Positions 1 to 13,000 of a stretch of DNA of 64,000 nt are shown in pieces. This stretch comes from Blasia pusilla. Its lineage: Eukaryota > Marchantiophyta > Marchantiopsida > Blasiales. The stretch lies in contig CM114271.1 of assembly GCA_050084515.1 (NCBI GenBank), positions 27,652,001 through 27,716,000 on the forward strand, read 5' to 3'. The translations under genes and the position numbers were made by a program. How positions within the stretch are numbered: position 1 is the first letter of the stretch; each line of letters starts with the position of its first letter. The notes below the pieces were generated by a model, which did not search any database, had not been told where the DNA came from, and worked only from the letters and a program-made list of their open reading frames with translations.

Positions 1-1966
1 CCAATGTGTAGCCATTATGTCAACTCAGAGTACTGAGTTGCATAAAATGATCTTTAACCATGATCTCAGCCAATCACCACTCTTGAATCTTGAAGATAAC
101 TACATCCTTTGCACAATATCCTTAAAACACGATGTTCATCTGATTTCTGTGCCTGCCATGAAAAGTCTACTCTCAATTTATGAGGGCTAGATCCAGAACT
201 GAATTTTGTAGGAAATCAATTAGTCCAGCGAAACAAATCATCAGAATACTTATCCAAGAATTGATCACACCGATCAATCCATCCGAACGATATAGATTAG
301 TTTAGGATCAATGTTCTGTTTATGACCATTGATTACTGCTAGTATCGTTTCATCTTGCGAAACGATACATAACTATGAGACATTTCTGAAGTGACACAGT
401 TTCCGTCACGTCTTTTGATTACGGCTCTTAGTTTAGAGCAGACTTTACTACTTATGTATCGGCTTTTCAATCCATCAACACAGAGAACACTGAGAGTACG
501 AACGCAATTTCGATTCATTCCGCATTTCTCACAAATTTCACCAAAAACACTGCCTGCATAAACACACCTTGAGGTTCAAGAGGATCCGCAGTTTCCTATT
601 GAGATGCTTACAAGATGACATTCATACTCTATAATGTAGAAAGCAAATCCAATGTCCTCCATCCTCCAATACAATTCACAAAAAGAGCTGAGCATCTGTG
701 ACAAGTCAGAATGATCCAAAACTTTCCACCGCTGAAGTCTTAATTCCTCAAAAATTGAGATGTGACTTTACTTAAAGTTTTCATGATGAAGAAGCACTTC
801 GAACTTGCCCCAAACTTCAAGAGGAGAAGAACCACAGAAAAAGTCTTTGATGCTCTAAACAGAACTAGTTGAACTACAAGACTATCAAACAGACGTCTTG
901 AGAGATGAACAATGATGAAAAAACAGTTGATTTAAGAAGTCACCATAACCTCAAAAATTCTTACTTTGCAGACCCTGTACACTGTACATAGTGTGTGGCT
1001 GCTAGACTGGAGCATGTACAGCATTTAGTTTCTAAGGACATTGCTCACGTCTATTGCTGTCAGTTTCAGTCTTGGTTAATCTAGCTAGCCTCAGTCCTGC
1101 AATTACTGTAATTTCAAGTCACCTCTTGGACCCCCTGGAACAAGAAGTCACTTCCTTCAGTCTCACTGGCTTTGCCAAAACTACCTCTTTACTAAGAAAG
1201 TTCCGCCTCTGGTCTACAAGTACCTCAAGACCTGTTCATGATCAAGCCCAGAGTAAACTATGGCAAGGATCACTCAAGGCTAGTGACTGCATATGAGGAG
1301 GGGTTTAGAGTATCAAACTTGTTGGACTCCTTACTTTTAGGGAGTGATAGTGAGACATCCATTCTGCACAGTCAGGAGGAAAACTTCAGCTTACAGAAAG
1401 AAGACATGCACAAAAGTGTTGTAAACATTCTCTTCCATACATGAAGAAGTATATCAAGATACTATGTCAAACTATATTTCTTGATATGGTCAAATCTAGT
1501 TTGAAGCGACTATATATCAAGAAATACAGTTTGAAGCAACCAAGCAAGCTATTCACCTCATCCCTGTAGATCAGCTGCTGAAGGCGGCATGTAATTTATC
1601 AGAACTGGTTCTTGTTCCCACTGTACACAACTCTGGTCTTCCCTAGTGAGAGTAATCTTGGCTGTTCAGAATGCCTTCATAATAAGAATCACAAATTCCA
1701 AGGAAAATTCCTGCGTCAGTATCTCCTCAATTGATACTGAGACTATGTAACTTCACTCAGAACCCAATAATGCCCCTGTAAAATGAATGGTTTTGTTTTC
1801 AAATTAAAACTCCCCTTAAATCATGTCCAGGACAGCCTTACCACCTTTTGTTTCAAAAGGAGGTGTGTCCTTTAATCTCTTTTCAAGGACTAAACACAGC
1901 TGCTTGTCTTTGAAGCAGGGCAGTTCCTCCTATGTGGAACCGGTGACTTTCCATTACATTCATTTG
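1..1966. other. Non-coding stretch downstream of the SAC3B-like gene
   Basis: I see no recognisable protein or RNA gene here. The part nearest position 1966 should hold the 3' UTR of the minus-strand SAC3B-like gene. Short ORFs on both strands resemble nothing I know and are probably chance. One foldback lies at 1468-1533 and is listed separately. Confidence 0.5.
1468..1533. repeat. Foldback with 20-bp arms
   Basis: Positions 1468-1487 and 1514-1533 are reverse complements over 20 bp with one mismatch and a 26-nt spacer. The foldback lies about 430-500 nt beyond the stop codon of the SAC3B-like gene, so it could be in its 3' UTR or could be a small inverted-repeat element. Confidence 0.6.
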
Positions 1967-4900
1967 CTACAGAAGAATCTTTACTGGAGTTCCAGTACCA
2001 AATTCAGCAATCCTACTGTCTAAGAGCACCTCACATTCTGTCAAATCCACCTGAATGTTCCCTTCAGCAACCCCTTCTTTATATAGAGGGAAAGTATCTG
2101 CCAGACGTAAGCTCCTACCTCCAAACTCTTGTTTCAAGTAGTCTTGGTGACTATTGCCACTAAGCTCTGCCCAACTGCTAGTGTAAGGCAAGAAGACAGA
2201 AGAAGAATTATGTTGGAAGGATGCTGTTTCCAACTCCTTGTTAGATGATCTGCTTCTCCACACATCCAACTCCGTCATCATCTTGTCTAGTAACAACTCC
2301 GAATCTGTCAAAGGCATCTCCATTGGTGTTGATGGATCATCCTTGTCTAGGCTGCACAATGACCCGGAACCCTCCTGCCATCTTAGACCTAGCTGCAAGT
2401 CTTGCTTTTGCGGAGGCTCCATCATCTCATGTCTGGCTCCCAACTGATTCCCCTCTTTGGTTACTGAAATCCAATCTTGAGCTAATCTATTGTCTTGTGG
2501 ATCCTCTTTGAACATTGATGTTGTGGAAGAGTATTTGAAGGACACATTCGGAACTCCAGAGTTTGGGACCTGCTGACTTTGAGAGAATGCTTCCCTCTCT
2601 ACTAAATCATTCTTAAGAGATTCTTCCCCAATTAACTCATCTAACGTTGGCTCTCCATCGTAATAACTATCAGGATTTTCTACAATCTGTTGGTAGAAAG
2701 GAATACATTTCTCAAACTCGTACAGCTGAAGAGGGGGTTGCTTGTCCACCCGAGATATGTACATGCATGTACTTGCTTTTTCATTTAGCAAGAGTAACCT
2801 AGCTGTGAAAATCACCTGGAATATATGGGCCCACTTAGGAACTAGCTTCCTGCCTGTATTGGACCATTCAACTGTACAACCTTTCTGTAACATTTGATTC
2901 ACCTCCCATCTCGTGGTTGGATTGTCCACAGTAGTCCCTTCAATCATTGCCAAGTACTCCAGAAGAGTTTCCTCTAGTTTCAACCTTTGTAAGATGATAC
3001 CATTTCCAGGATTCAGCATACAAGTGAGAGGAAAAGTAGGAAGGAGACAAGACTGAAGGGCAGCAAAATTAATTTCCAAGGTTCTTTTTGCATTCCATCC
3101 CTCCTGGAGCGGAACAAGGTTCTGTGCTTCAGCTTCCAAAGCCTCCCGCACAACACCAAAATCAGGGGGCCAGTTGGGTGGGACGGAGTGGGCAGTCTTC
3201 TCAATCTCCTCCGCAGCCTTCTCTACTGCACCGTTGAATACCATGATACACTGTTCTGGGCTAATTTTGGAGAGAGGTACTCTCAATAGCAGCTTCATGT
3301 GTGCCTCTAAGTGCTCCCGAACAAGATCTCCAGCATACAATGGCCGCAGTTGTGGTTGAAGCGGACAGTTTTTTGCCAACCAGAGTAGCCCCTCCTTCAA
3401 GGATTGGTCACTAAAAAAACTCAGCTCCCCTGGAATTACTTCAGAGTGATTTCCAATGGACATCACAGTATGCACGCTAATCTTACTGCTGGTCAGCTCA
3501 TCCGACTTCAAGAACCTCTCCCAGCTCTTCTGTACTTCAACCTTCTCCGAGCCATTACTACACCATCGTTTGGCTGATAAAACAAGAAGAGGGACACTAG
3601 CACCATCTGGGAGAGCTTGTACCAATGAGTGCAATCTTGCCTGATCAGTGGCAACTGATTCACCACCATCAACAACACATATGAGGCCACCTGCACCATG
3701 TTCAGCACCCTTAGAGGGCAAACTAGACCTACCATGTCCCACCTCTGTGGCAGTGTACCAAAAGGCAACAGGTCTAGAATCTTCATCTGCTTGAAATATT
3801 TTTTTCTCATCTGCTAGTATGGCATCTGCTTGAGCATAATCCAAAAATCTCTCTTCTATTTTGGACATTCGTTTGCTGCTGAGTTTCATTCGGATCCAAT
3901 TCCCTGCTGCAGTACCAGCAGTAGAAACAAGCAGGCTCCAACACAAAAACCTTGTGGACACATTCAGCTCATGTAGGATTGGTAGCACTAGATCAGATAT
4001 AATAACTGGAGCCCAAAGTTCTTGCAATTTCCCTCCTTGTTCTGTAACTACATCCTTCAGGTAGGCATGCCTTTCAGCCAAACTTAAGGAGTCTCCTTTT
4101 CGTACCTGCTAAAAGCATGTCGCGTCACAGAGAACCAGTTACTATATGCTGTCATAATATTGTAGTACATATAAAGCCACCAGCTTGTAAAATTACATTT
4201 CCCATTCTCAATCAAGCAAAATACAGCACAAATTTAGATTTTCCAAACCTCTGCACTTCAAGCAAACACGCAGAGAGAAGTTGAAAACATATGCCTTAAC
4301 TGTCCTTGTACCTAAAGTGGGAGGGTGCAAAACCTCAAAGAAACAGTGGAAAATATCTTGCTAATATAAGTCATGTTTTTCTTACCTGTTTCTTCCACAA
4401 AGGATATCCAAGGGACAGAGAATTCAAAGCTGCCTCAGCCTTTTCTAGCCTTCGACGCTTCTCTAGTGATTTGGATGCAGCTCTTCTTCTCCACTTCCTG
4501 GAAACAAGGATTGATAAGGCGATGAATAAACAGTCCTGGAAAGATGGTCAATCTGTAATTCTGCAGAAATTCAACAACAGATGGATTCCCCACAAATGTA
4601 CATCCTCAATACTGGAATGTCGAAGAAATCAACCTCAACCAATGCAATTGTTTCCCAGCATCTGCCTCAGCTTTGTGAAGTGCTCCTCTCAGCTTCTCCT
4701 CTTGTCTCTTTATTTCAGCCACAGCTGCTTGACTAGCCTCACGTCTTGCAGAGGCATCTAATTCATGTCTCAATCGTCGTCTCTCATGTTCTTCTACTTC
4801 AAACTCTGGACCCTCCATGCGTCGCTTTTTCCCTTGTTTACCAACATCCTCAGCTGGAGTATTGAACACCTCAGGCACAAGAATAACTGGTGATAATCCA

Positions 4901-7900
4901 GGTTCCTCGTACTTTGGCAACTGCTCGTCTTCTTCTACGTAGTCAGGCATGTATTCTTCAACCATGTCAACAAATGTACTAGTCCCATCAAAAGTAGGCT
5001 CTTCCACCAGTTTCATTGGAGCAGGCACAACTCTTCTTTCAATGGTTTCATTTCTTCTCATGCTTTCAATTCTCCTCATTATGCTCACATTGTTAGCCAA
5101 GGAAGATGGCAGTCTTCCAGACTGAACATCTGCGACTATCAACAGTGATCGCTTTTCTTCTACCATCTGAGCACGGCAAGTTGGGAAATCCTGGTCCTTA
5201 TTAAGAAAGGATCCCTCTTTCACCATATATGGTTCTTCGTAAAATTTCACTGAGAAACCATGATATTTTATCAAGGCCTCTATGTCCTCCCCCTACACAA
5301 AATCCCACGCACAAGGTAGTGTCATGTTGAAGAAAGATAATACGTGCACAACACAAAGACAGGAATACGACCATCAAAGACAAGGAGACACCATGCTTCC
5401 AAATCTTCTGATCAGTTTGGATGTTTAACACTAAAATACTACACAGATAACTTTGACCCCACAAACAAAGCCATTCACTTAGCTACCTCCATTCCCAGCC
5501 AGTCCACAACTGTTGACAGTGGTATTCCTTGATTTTTCAAAAGCCCACTATGAAGAGATGCCAATGCTTGAGTGCGAAGCTGCAAAAACAGGTATAATTG
5601 TGGATTAGAGCCTTTAGTGACTTACTATCACAAAACCAAAGATTGACTGATCTCTAAGAAAATGTTCTCTTGATGAATTGGCATTACATTTACTGAGTAT
5701 ACAAATCAAAGATTGAGAGAAATCCACAGATAAACACTTCAACAATGCTCTACATATTTGGGCCTAATCGTACCTTGGAAAAATGAGCATGCATTAGACA
5801 AGCTTGTAAATAGGTTGCCTGCTTGGCCAACCTGAAAAACGCCACATAATTGCTGCCTCTACAAGCCCTGCGTTGGAGAAACACATCAATCAGGCGCAAC
5901 ACTGACAGGGACAAAATCCGCACCAAAGAGCCACTGGAGAAAGATTCATCTCTCATGTAGTCTCAAAAATTACTACCAACAGTGGATGAACATGCCCAGG
6001 GTGCAGATTGAAACATATGGACTACCTGATCAAATGGTGGGGTAGAGTACAGCTTCAGATGGTTCAAATAAGAGTTTCAAGACTTGAATGGCAACTGTGA
6101 TCAAACAAACTAAATCATCCATCAATCATTAGAAATCAAGAACACCTCCCAGAAAACAAACCTTGCGACATCGCGGGCAAAAAGAACTTGTGGAGATCTT
6201 CTTATTTCCGGAGCCATTTTGGCTAGATCAAGAGATAGCTCTGCAGGTTCAACCTGAACCATGAAGATAATAAATAAAAATTAAAAGATCTCAGGAGATG
6301 ACAGTGCACTATCACATAGTAAAGACCCGTTGTTGTGGACACATGGAAACTTCCTTAAAGATGCAGGGAAAGACACTAAGAGAATGGGAAACTACTCACT
6401 CGATAGCCAGGATGCTTGTCCAGCTTCAAGAGTGCATAATATCCTCTGAACTCCGCTTCACTTGGAACAGGAATGCCTTGCTTCCAGTGATCATCATACA
6501 TTTGGAAAAGATCAACGGAGGTCTTGTTCATCTGTTCTATGTTTAAGTGGGCATTGAAACCTTCACTCACTTGCTCGCCTTGTGCATATTCACATAGTTC
6601 ATGCATGGCTAATATGTGGAACCTAATCTGTTGCAGACCAGACAAACCAATCTTACAGTGAGACACAAGAATTTTGAAAGCATGCTATAATCAACAGACA
6701 ACCTAACTTCTCTTGCTTTGAACACGCTATTCACATGATTGAAGTTGATTTATATCAAATAGGTACAGACCATCTGTTCATGCATGGTAATAGCATCTTC
6801 ACTGAATATGTGTTGCATTCTCAGATCCATACGCACGGCCCTCATACGATCCCACAAAAAATTATGAACTGCAAGCAAGTCATCTTCATGGTCTCTTTCT
6901 AGAAGAGACAACAAATGGTTCATTGTACTCTGCAGTACAGGCAGGGGGCGTATCAAAGCAGCATCCTTCTCTGCAGTTCTTGTATACTGTCAATAGCAAA
7001 AGGAGATGTCAGAAACACCTGATAATGACTTTAGATAACAAGACATCATTAACAGGCTGATCTACAATGAACATCTCTTACACCAATTTGCATCATGCAC
7101 TGAAAATGAACTACATGGGGCAGATGTCCGGGCAATCATTTGTTTCCCAAACCAACTGAAAAGGGGTGACACCCGGAATAAAATTGTAACAGTTTGAATG
7201 CATTGCTGGACAAACAGGTAATCAACTCCGTTGTGTCTCGACCACAGGATGCATTATGTATGGATACACAGAATCAAGAGCGGAGAAGAGAGCAGGACTG
7301 AGCAGAAAGTGCACACACAGTCTAAACAAGCTAGAACTACCCTTTCATAATTCACCATCTAGTAGATTTTTAAATCCAGCAGCTCTTCATGCAATCACTG
7401 ACAGCATATCTTTATCCATAGAAGGGGAACCAAAAAACTAGTCTATGATAGCCAACCTCCAAAGTGACTCACCTTCTTCACTGCCAAATCTATGGAGGTT
7501 TGATTGCGATCCCCTTCTAGACGCTCAAACCTGTCAAGGTCCCCTTTCCTTTGCCGCTCTTCTCGCTCAATCTCTATGACCAAAAAAACCAGCTGGATGA
7601 TGAGAGATCCTCTAAAAAGCTGAAGAAGGAAGACCAGGCCCTGTGGTGACCAAATAAATAATTTGAATTGAACTCTTAGAAGGTCTTACAAGACCATGAA
7701 TCCTGGATAAGGAAAAGCATCACAACCTGGGCACATATCAGGACAGACACCAAGAATCGCTTCAGAGATCAACATGTCAATCCCATCCATTTCCACAGGC
7801 TCCTCTGCTGCTTCAGGCCGCCGCACAGGTGTAGTTTCTCGCCGCTTTGCACTCCCAGTTGATTGAACTCTATTGCCAAGCTCTGATGTGCCTGCTAGGC

Positions 7901-8803
7901 TTTCTACTGAACTCTTGGAAACTGCCTTTTCCACAGTCTCAGCTTTCTGTGATGGACGCAAAGTTTTAGTTTTGCCATCAAATCCAGCACTGAATCGCAC
8001 TAGCCTCCGGGCCTTCGCTGCTTCTTCTTCGCTGTAGAGTAAGAGAAGCCACACCCCCGTCAGCGATACAACTCTCAGAACTGGAACAAAGTTTCACTCT
8101 TTGGTAGAAGGTTGCAACAGAGCATATTTTGTTAATAAGGAAAGGAGAATGTGGGTTCCATGATCCAATTTTACATGCGAGAACAAGGTCAGTTTGTCAC
8201 TGGCGATCTATGATCAAGTCAGCTCCAATGACAATCTTTCTTCAGTTCAGGCACCTGTGAAGAGCACTACAAACATGAAACATAGAATCAGAAGTACAGA
8301 GAGCAAAAGAAGGGGCTCAAAATTCACGCAATGGTTTTAAAGCCCTGTTTCATGAGAACGAAGAGGGGGTACGGTTGAATGCAGCTCAGGACAGAAAGCC
8401 TAACACGTTTGCTCCACTTGTCCTCTTGTAAACAATCACGGCATCGTCCCTCCTCACCAACTCGTTTCTTCCCACCACACACAATTAACCTTCCACGTCC
8501 CGGGAGTTTGTGTGATAGATACCTCTGCTGAATAGCACTTTTTGTGTTGCCCTTGCTGGCTTGCTGTGGGACAAACTGCCTCGCAGTCCCACCGGCAGGG
8601 CTAAGACTGCGAGGTCGATCACGCCCCTTCCTGACTGCACCACCAGCTCCAGCTGAGCGATTCCCAATAGCTGCCTGGCCGAATACAATAGGCTGCTCCA
8701 TAGACCAATTTCCGGCTGGAAACAGTGCGCTGGATTTGGGAGAAGGATTGAATCCTCCTCTCTCGAAGGAAGAAAACGCCCAAGGTTTTGAAGTCTCATC
8801 CAT
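1967..8803 (-). CDS. SAC3B: SAC3 family protein B-like (GANP/SAC3 domain), TREX-2 mRNA-export factor
   Basis: Spliced minus-strand gene. Exons (GT-AG, in reading order): 8523-8803, 7727-8031, 7473-7573, 6771-6986, 6400-6627, 6162-6253, 5774-5867, 5487-5579, 4634-5292, 4386-4497, 1967-4105. They join without a frame break into 4,320 nt, or 1,439 aa. The ATG at 8801-8803 was chosen because it opens the long first exon. Residues 190-196 read CPDMCPE, followed by RKGDLDRFERLEGDRNQT, YTRTAEKDAALIRP and FRLAKQATYLQACLMH, the signature of the SAC3/GANP domain (about residues 188-500). The N-terminus is rich in Ser, Gly and Phe with a VFG motif. The region around exons 9 and 10 is highly charged and probably coiled-coil. 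The last exon alone encodes 713 codons, including the VPLLVLSA stretch I associate with plant SAC3B. In this family the protein scaffolds TREX-2, linking transcription to mRNA export at nuclear pores. Exon ends are inferred from splice consensus and homology and have not been tested against transcripts. Confidence 0.9.
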
Positions 8804-9197
8804 CGATGCCAGCGGTTACTGCACCTCTAGCAATCCAACCGCCGCACCTACGCCCGCATTCGTATTTTAAATCGAACGACAATCAAAGCGCCCTCGTCAG
8901 GGACCAACATCGGGTGCTTCCTCTCGTGAAAAGGGAAGCAAGAAATCCTGGTTCCCTCGAACTCTCTGCCAAGCTGACATCCATCACGCTCCGGTCCTCG
9001 CTAGCAACCGGCAGCACGGGAAAAAGCATTACTATCTCTTATTGGCTTCAAGCTGAGAGTCGGCACACAAAGATGACCAACATTGCAGCCTCTCAATACC
9101 AGCTCACTGGTAGCAGGGAACTTCCCCTCGATTTGAACCTCAAGCAGATAAATTCTCTCAGATTGCAGGCTCCATTCGCTTGAACTGCTGCACGTCT
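8804..9197. promoter_or_regulatory. Presumed 5' flank and 5' UTR of the SAC3B-like gene
   Basis: This is the sequence between the SAC3B-like start codon (8803) and the tandem array. It has no recognisable coding content. I infer that the minus-strand promoter and 5' UTR lie here, because the gene starts at its edge and reads away from it. I see no unambiguous TATA box. Confidence 0.35.
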
Positions 9198-10030
9198 GAT
9201 TCCTTCTCCGATGTGACCTGCGACTTCAACTCTACTGAAATACTAGTAAAGCGCCAACTCTCTTCGCTTCCACGCTCAATCCGCACACATTTACTGCGCT
9301 TCCGCTTCCTTCCTCGGCGTAACTGCTTATTCCACTGGTAGAATGCCAATGTGCGGCAAAGCCCTTCCGTTAACAGGCTCGATTACCTGCTCCTGTGCTT
9401 CCTTCTTCGGTGTAATCAGCTTGTTCCATTCGGACTGTCAGTTTTCGGTAAACTCCTAATTCTCTTCGTTTACAGCAGGATTTACTTTACGCTTCTGTTT
9501 CCTGCTCCGGTGTGATCAGCCTAATCCACTAGACTGTCAGTCATCAGAACACCCCTAATTCTCCTCAGTTACAAGCTCCGTTATCCGCGCTTCTGCTTCC
9601 TCCTCTGCTGTGATCGGCCTATTCCGCTGGACCGACAGAACTCTGCATAGCCCTATTCCTTTTCGTTGACAAGCTCCATTTTCTGCGCTCCCGGTTCCTT
9701 CTCCGGTTTGATCCGCCTATTTCGCCGGACTATCACTATTCGGTAAAGCCCTAAACCTTTACGTCAAAAAGCCCAATATTCTGTACTCGTGCTTCTATCT
9801 CCTGTGTGGTCCGCCTCTTCCCCTGGATATACGACATTCAGCAAAGCCCCAATCCTCATCGTTGACGAGCTCCATTTCCTGCGCTTCTGCTTCCTTCTTC
9901 CACTGAAAATTGGTATTCTGTAAAAGCCCTAATCCCACTCGTTGACGATCTACATTCTCTGCTCTTCTGCTTCCTTCGTCAGCAGGATCTCCCTACTTCA
10001 CTGGATTGTCAGCGTTCATCGGACCCTAAG
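9198..10030. repeat. Degenerate tandem array, nine units of about 80-108 bp
   Basis: A motif of the form gcTTCTGCTTCCTtcTcCGGTGTGATC recurs at about 9198, 9303, 9395, 9494, 9593, 9690, 9794, 9887 and 9967. Between copies runs a recurring segment with CCTATTCCaCTGGaCTGTCAG, then TTCGGtAAAGCCCTAATtC and CGTTGACAAGCTCCATT. Spacing varies from 80 to 105 bp, so units have picked up indels. The array ends roughly 400 bp upstream of the SAC3B-like ATG and is not coding in any consistent frame. It could be a minisatellite or a duplicated regulatory module. Confidence 0.85.
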
Positions 10031-13000
10031 TCCACAACAAAATCGCCCCACATCGAACTCTTCTTCTCCTTTCCTCTCCTCTCCTCTCGCTATCACATAC
10101 TGGAAAATTCGGCACACAGCCGCAGCCGTATGTTGTCTCAGTGCGCCCGGACAGCGGCGCAATCACATTTCGAATTGCTAGCTCCATATGGAGTGTCAGC
10201 GGCGTCGCCATGGGCTCTTTCTATCTGCTCTCGTGATCAAATCGGAACCATCCCAACATATGCATGTACGTACGTAAGCGCTTCTGCTTTCTTCTGCGCA
10301 TACGCACGCCCGTGCAACTAATCTACAATTGTCGGGGAAAAAAAAACCATGTGAATGTTATGCATTCTTATGGAGATCTTCTTTAATTACTTGGGGTTAA
10401 TGCTAAACAGCATTTTATTGGAAAATTGTTAAGGGAAAATTTAGCATTGAAAATATTGTGAATTTTCTTTCAAAACTCCATATTATTATTTTAAAACACC
10501 TTCTTGACTTTGATTTTTGACCCCCTTCCCTTTTCAACCAAACCGCTCTTAACATGCAGTTTCTAAAAAGTTCAATTGTGAGAATAATGAGTGAGGGGCC
10601 AATTTGAGATCCGTGGATGAGTCCCTTTGGAATAGGTTAGGTTAATAATGGGGAATTCAAATTACCCATCATGGAGGAGGATGGTTTCTTGATTTTTGAA
10701 CATTTATAAGATTTCCATATGAGAATGTAATAAAAAATTACCAATAAGAGTATAAATTAAATTAAATGTTTGGAAATCATGATTATTGGTTGTAGGAGTA
10801 TGCACATAGCATGGTCATAGGGATGAAGGTGGAAAATAACAAAACAAAATTAATAAAGTTCTAACAATATGGAAATTTTTGTTGCCCAATCTTCATATTT
10901 TTGGTCATGGAAATATTATCTCACAAATTTTTCCAAGTATTTCTCAAGAAAGAAACCTCAAGGTTGAATATTTTCATTCAACTCGTAAGGAGGTAATTAG
11001 AACACACATCTTGTACATATGTATGTACATGACATGTATTCAAATTAATTCCCAAAAAGATAATTAACTCTCAAAATTGTCAAGCGACATTTTAGATCAA
11101 CTTTGAGCAATCTTATTGGTTGAAAGTGTCACGTATCAAAAGGAGAGGAGTTTGCACAAAACACTCTCCAATAATAATAATAATAATAATATAGATAATT
11201 GCAAGTCACACCAATGGATAACTATTATCTTGAGCCTTTTGGAAAACATGTGGCAATTCAAGAGTTCAAACATGCAAGGAGCTAGCATAAATAAGAGTAT
11301 GGATACATTTGCGATTAATTTTCTTTTTCTATGAAGAATCAAAGTTAAGCCTCCTTTATTTTATTTTAAAAAATAAAACTTTAATACTTCTCACGGGTTT
11401 GGAAATTAATTCTTCTCACCCAATAACAAATTATCATTAATCAAATTTATAATCATTGCAATCAATCTTGCAAATTCTAAAAAAGCACCAATATTTTTAT
11501 TCAATAAGAGAAGATGGGAAAACTTGAATAATAGGAAAACTTGCAAGAAGATTGGGAAATATTCAATATACAATTCATTTTAACATACAATTAATGAATT
11601 GGAGGGAGGTTTGGAAATATCTTTAAATTCTTAAATAAGAATATCTAAATTCATATACTCTCTTTTCCCATTCTCCCCTTAATTTACTATAGGGTAAACT
11701 TGTTTTTTAAATCATATGTGAAATGCTTCTTCACACGTGGAATGCAAAGACAAAAGGCTAACAAATATGAAATTTTGATTTGTCTTTACTTATTGCTTCT
11801 TTTTGCGTTGGAACCTTCTATTCAACTAGATGTTGGCTCTAGGTACCTTTCCTTTCTTTACTCTTTTATCTAGAGAAATTATTTGACACAAAATCAACCA
11901 ATTTGTCACTTTCATATGACATTAAAAAAATGAGGTTTCTACATAAAATTCTTTAAAATAGTAGCAAAGTATCCAAGCCAAAATTAACCTTGGCTTGGAT
12001 CCTTCCTTCTTCCGTATTGTCTCATAGGAGACATATCGACACATATAACCTTTCCAATCCTAATCCAAGATTGTAGATCAAGGACTAAGGGGATTTTTCC
12101 CAACTAGGAAGTTGACCAGACCCCAAAAGAGGGAATTTACCCAAAATTATAAGTTTCTTAAAATAGGTCTATGTGTTCCTTTCAACCCTACATCTCTCTT
12201 TGCTTTCACATGAAAAATCATGTCTTTTCCCTTTTATAGAAAGGAAATTCCCTGTTTTGGCAAATTTCATCTTCTCGTTGAAAAAGGAAAACCACTCATT
12301 GTATTTTTTTTCCCAACATTTTCCTATTCTACAACTTCATCTTTGATATAGACTTTTTAGTTTCTCTTGAAAAAGAGTAAAATTTTCCCTTCTCATTAAG
12401 CTTGATAGTTCCATTTATTCCCAAACTCATTCCAAAATCTTTAAAAAATGAAATTATAAGAGATCCGAAAATAATGAATAGGAGAGAGGCTTCAGATATT
12501 TTTAGAAAAAAAAACTTTCAAGATTAAAAAATGGGTATAAGAATTAAAATTTGTATCCTCTCTTTTTTCTTCTCCCTTTAGTTATTGAATGTGAGAAGAC
12601 ATTAGAAAAACCCCCTTAAAAAAACCATTTTTGGGCAAAGAAATCATTTCTTTTATAATCTACAACTATTTTTCATTTCATAATTTAAATATAAACTCCA
12701 CTTTCTTAAATCTTAAAGGAATAATAATATTCTACTCCTCTAAATAATTCTGCCATTCTATTAAAATTTAAATAATATCCCACTCCTAAATAATTCTATC
12801 CCCCGTAAAAGTTCCCTTCAATACCTCCACCAAAATAACTAGTTAGCATCCCCATGCTTCGACGCAAATGTGATTTTTAATAATGTAGAAATATTTTTCA
12901 TTTCAACATCTAAGTATAACTTTTATTCTTTAAATTCTTTGAATTGTACAAACATTTCAATTCAAAATTTATCCAACTTCCCTAAATAATTTCACTCCTC

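Noticed and set aside
8544-8870. 108-codon plus-strand frame over SAC3B exon 1
   Set aside because: Antisense shadow of the GC-rich first exon; no family resemblance.
9198-10030. Tandem array considered as a CRISPR array
   Set aside because: Units are degenerate throughout, with no conserved repeat and variable spacer pattern, and the genome is eukaryotic.
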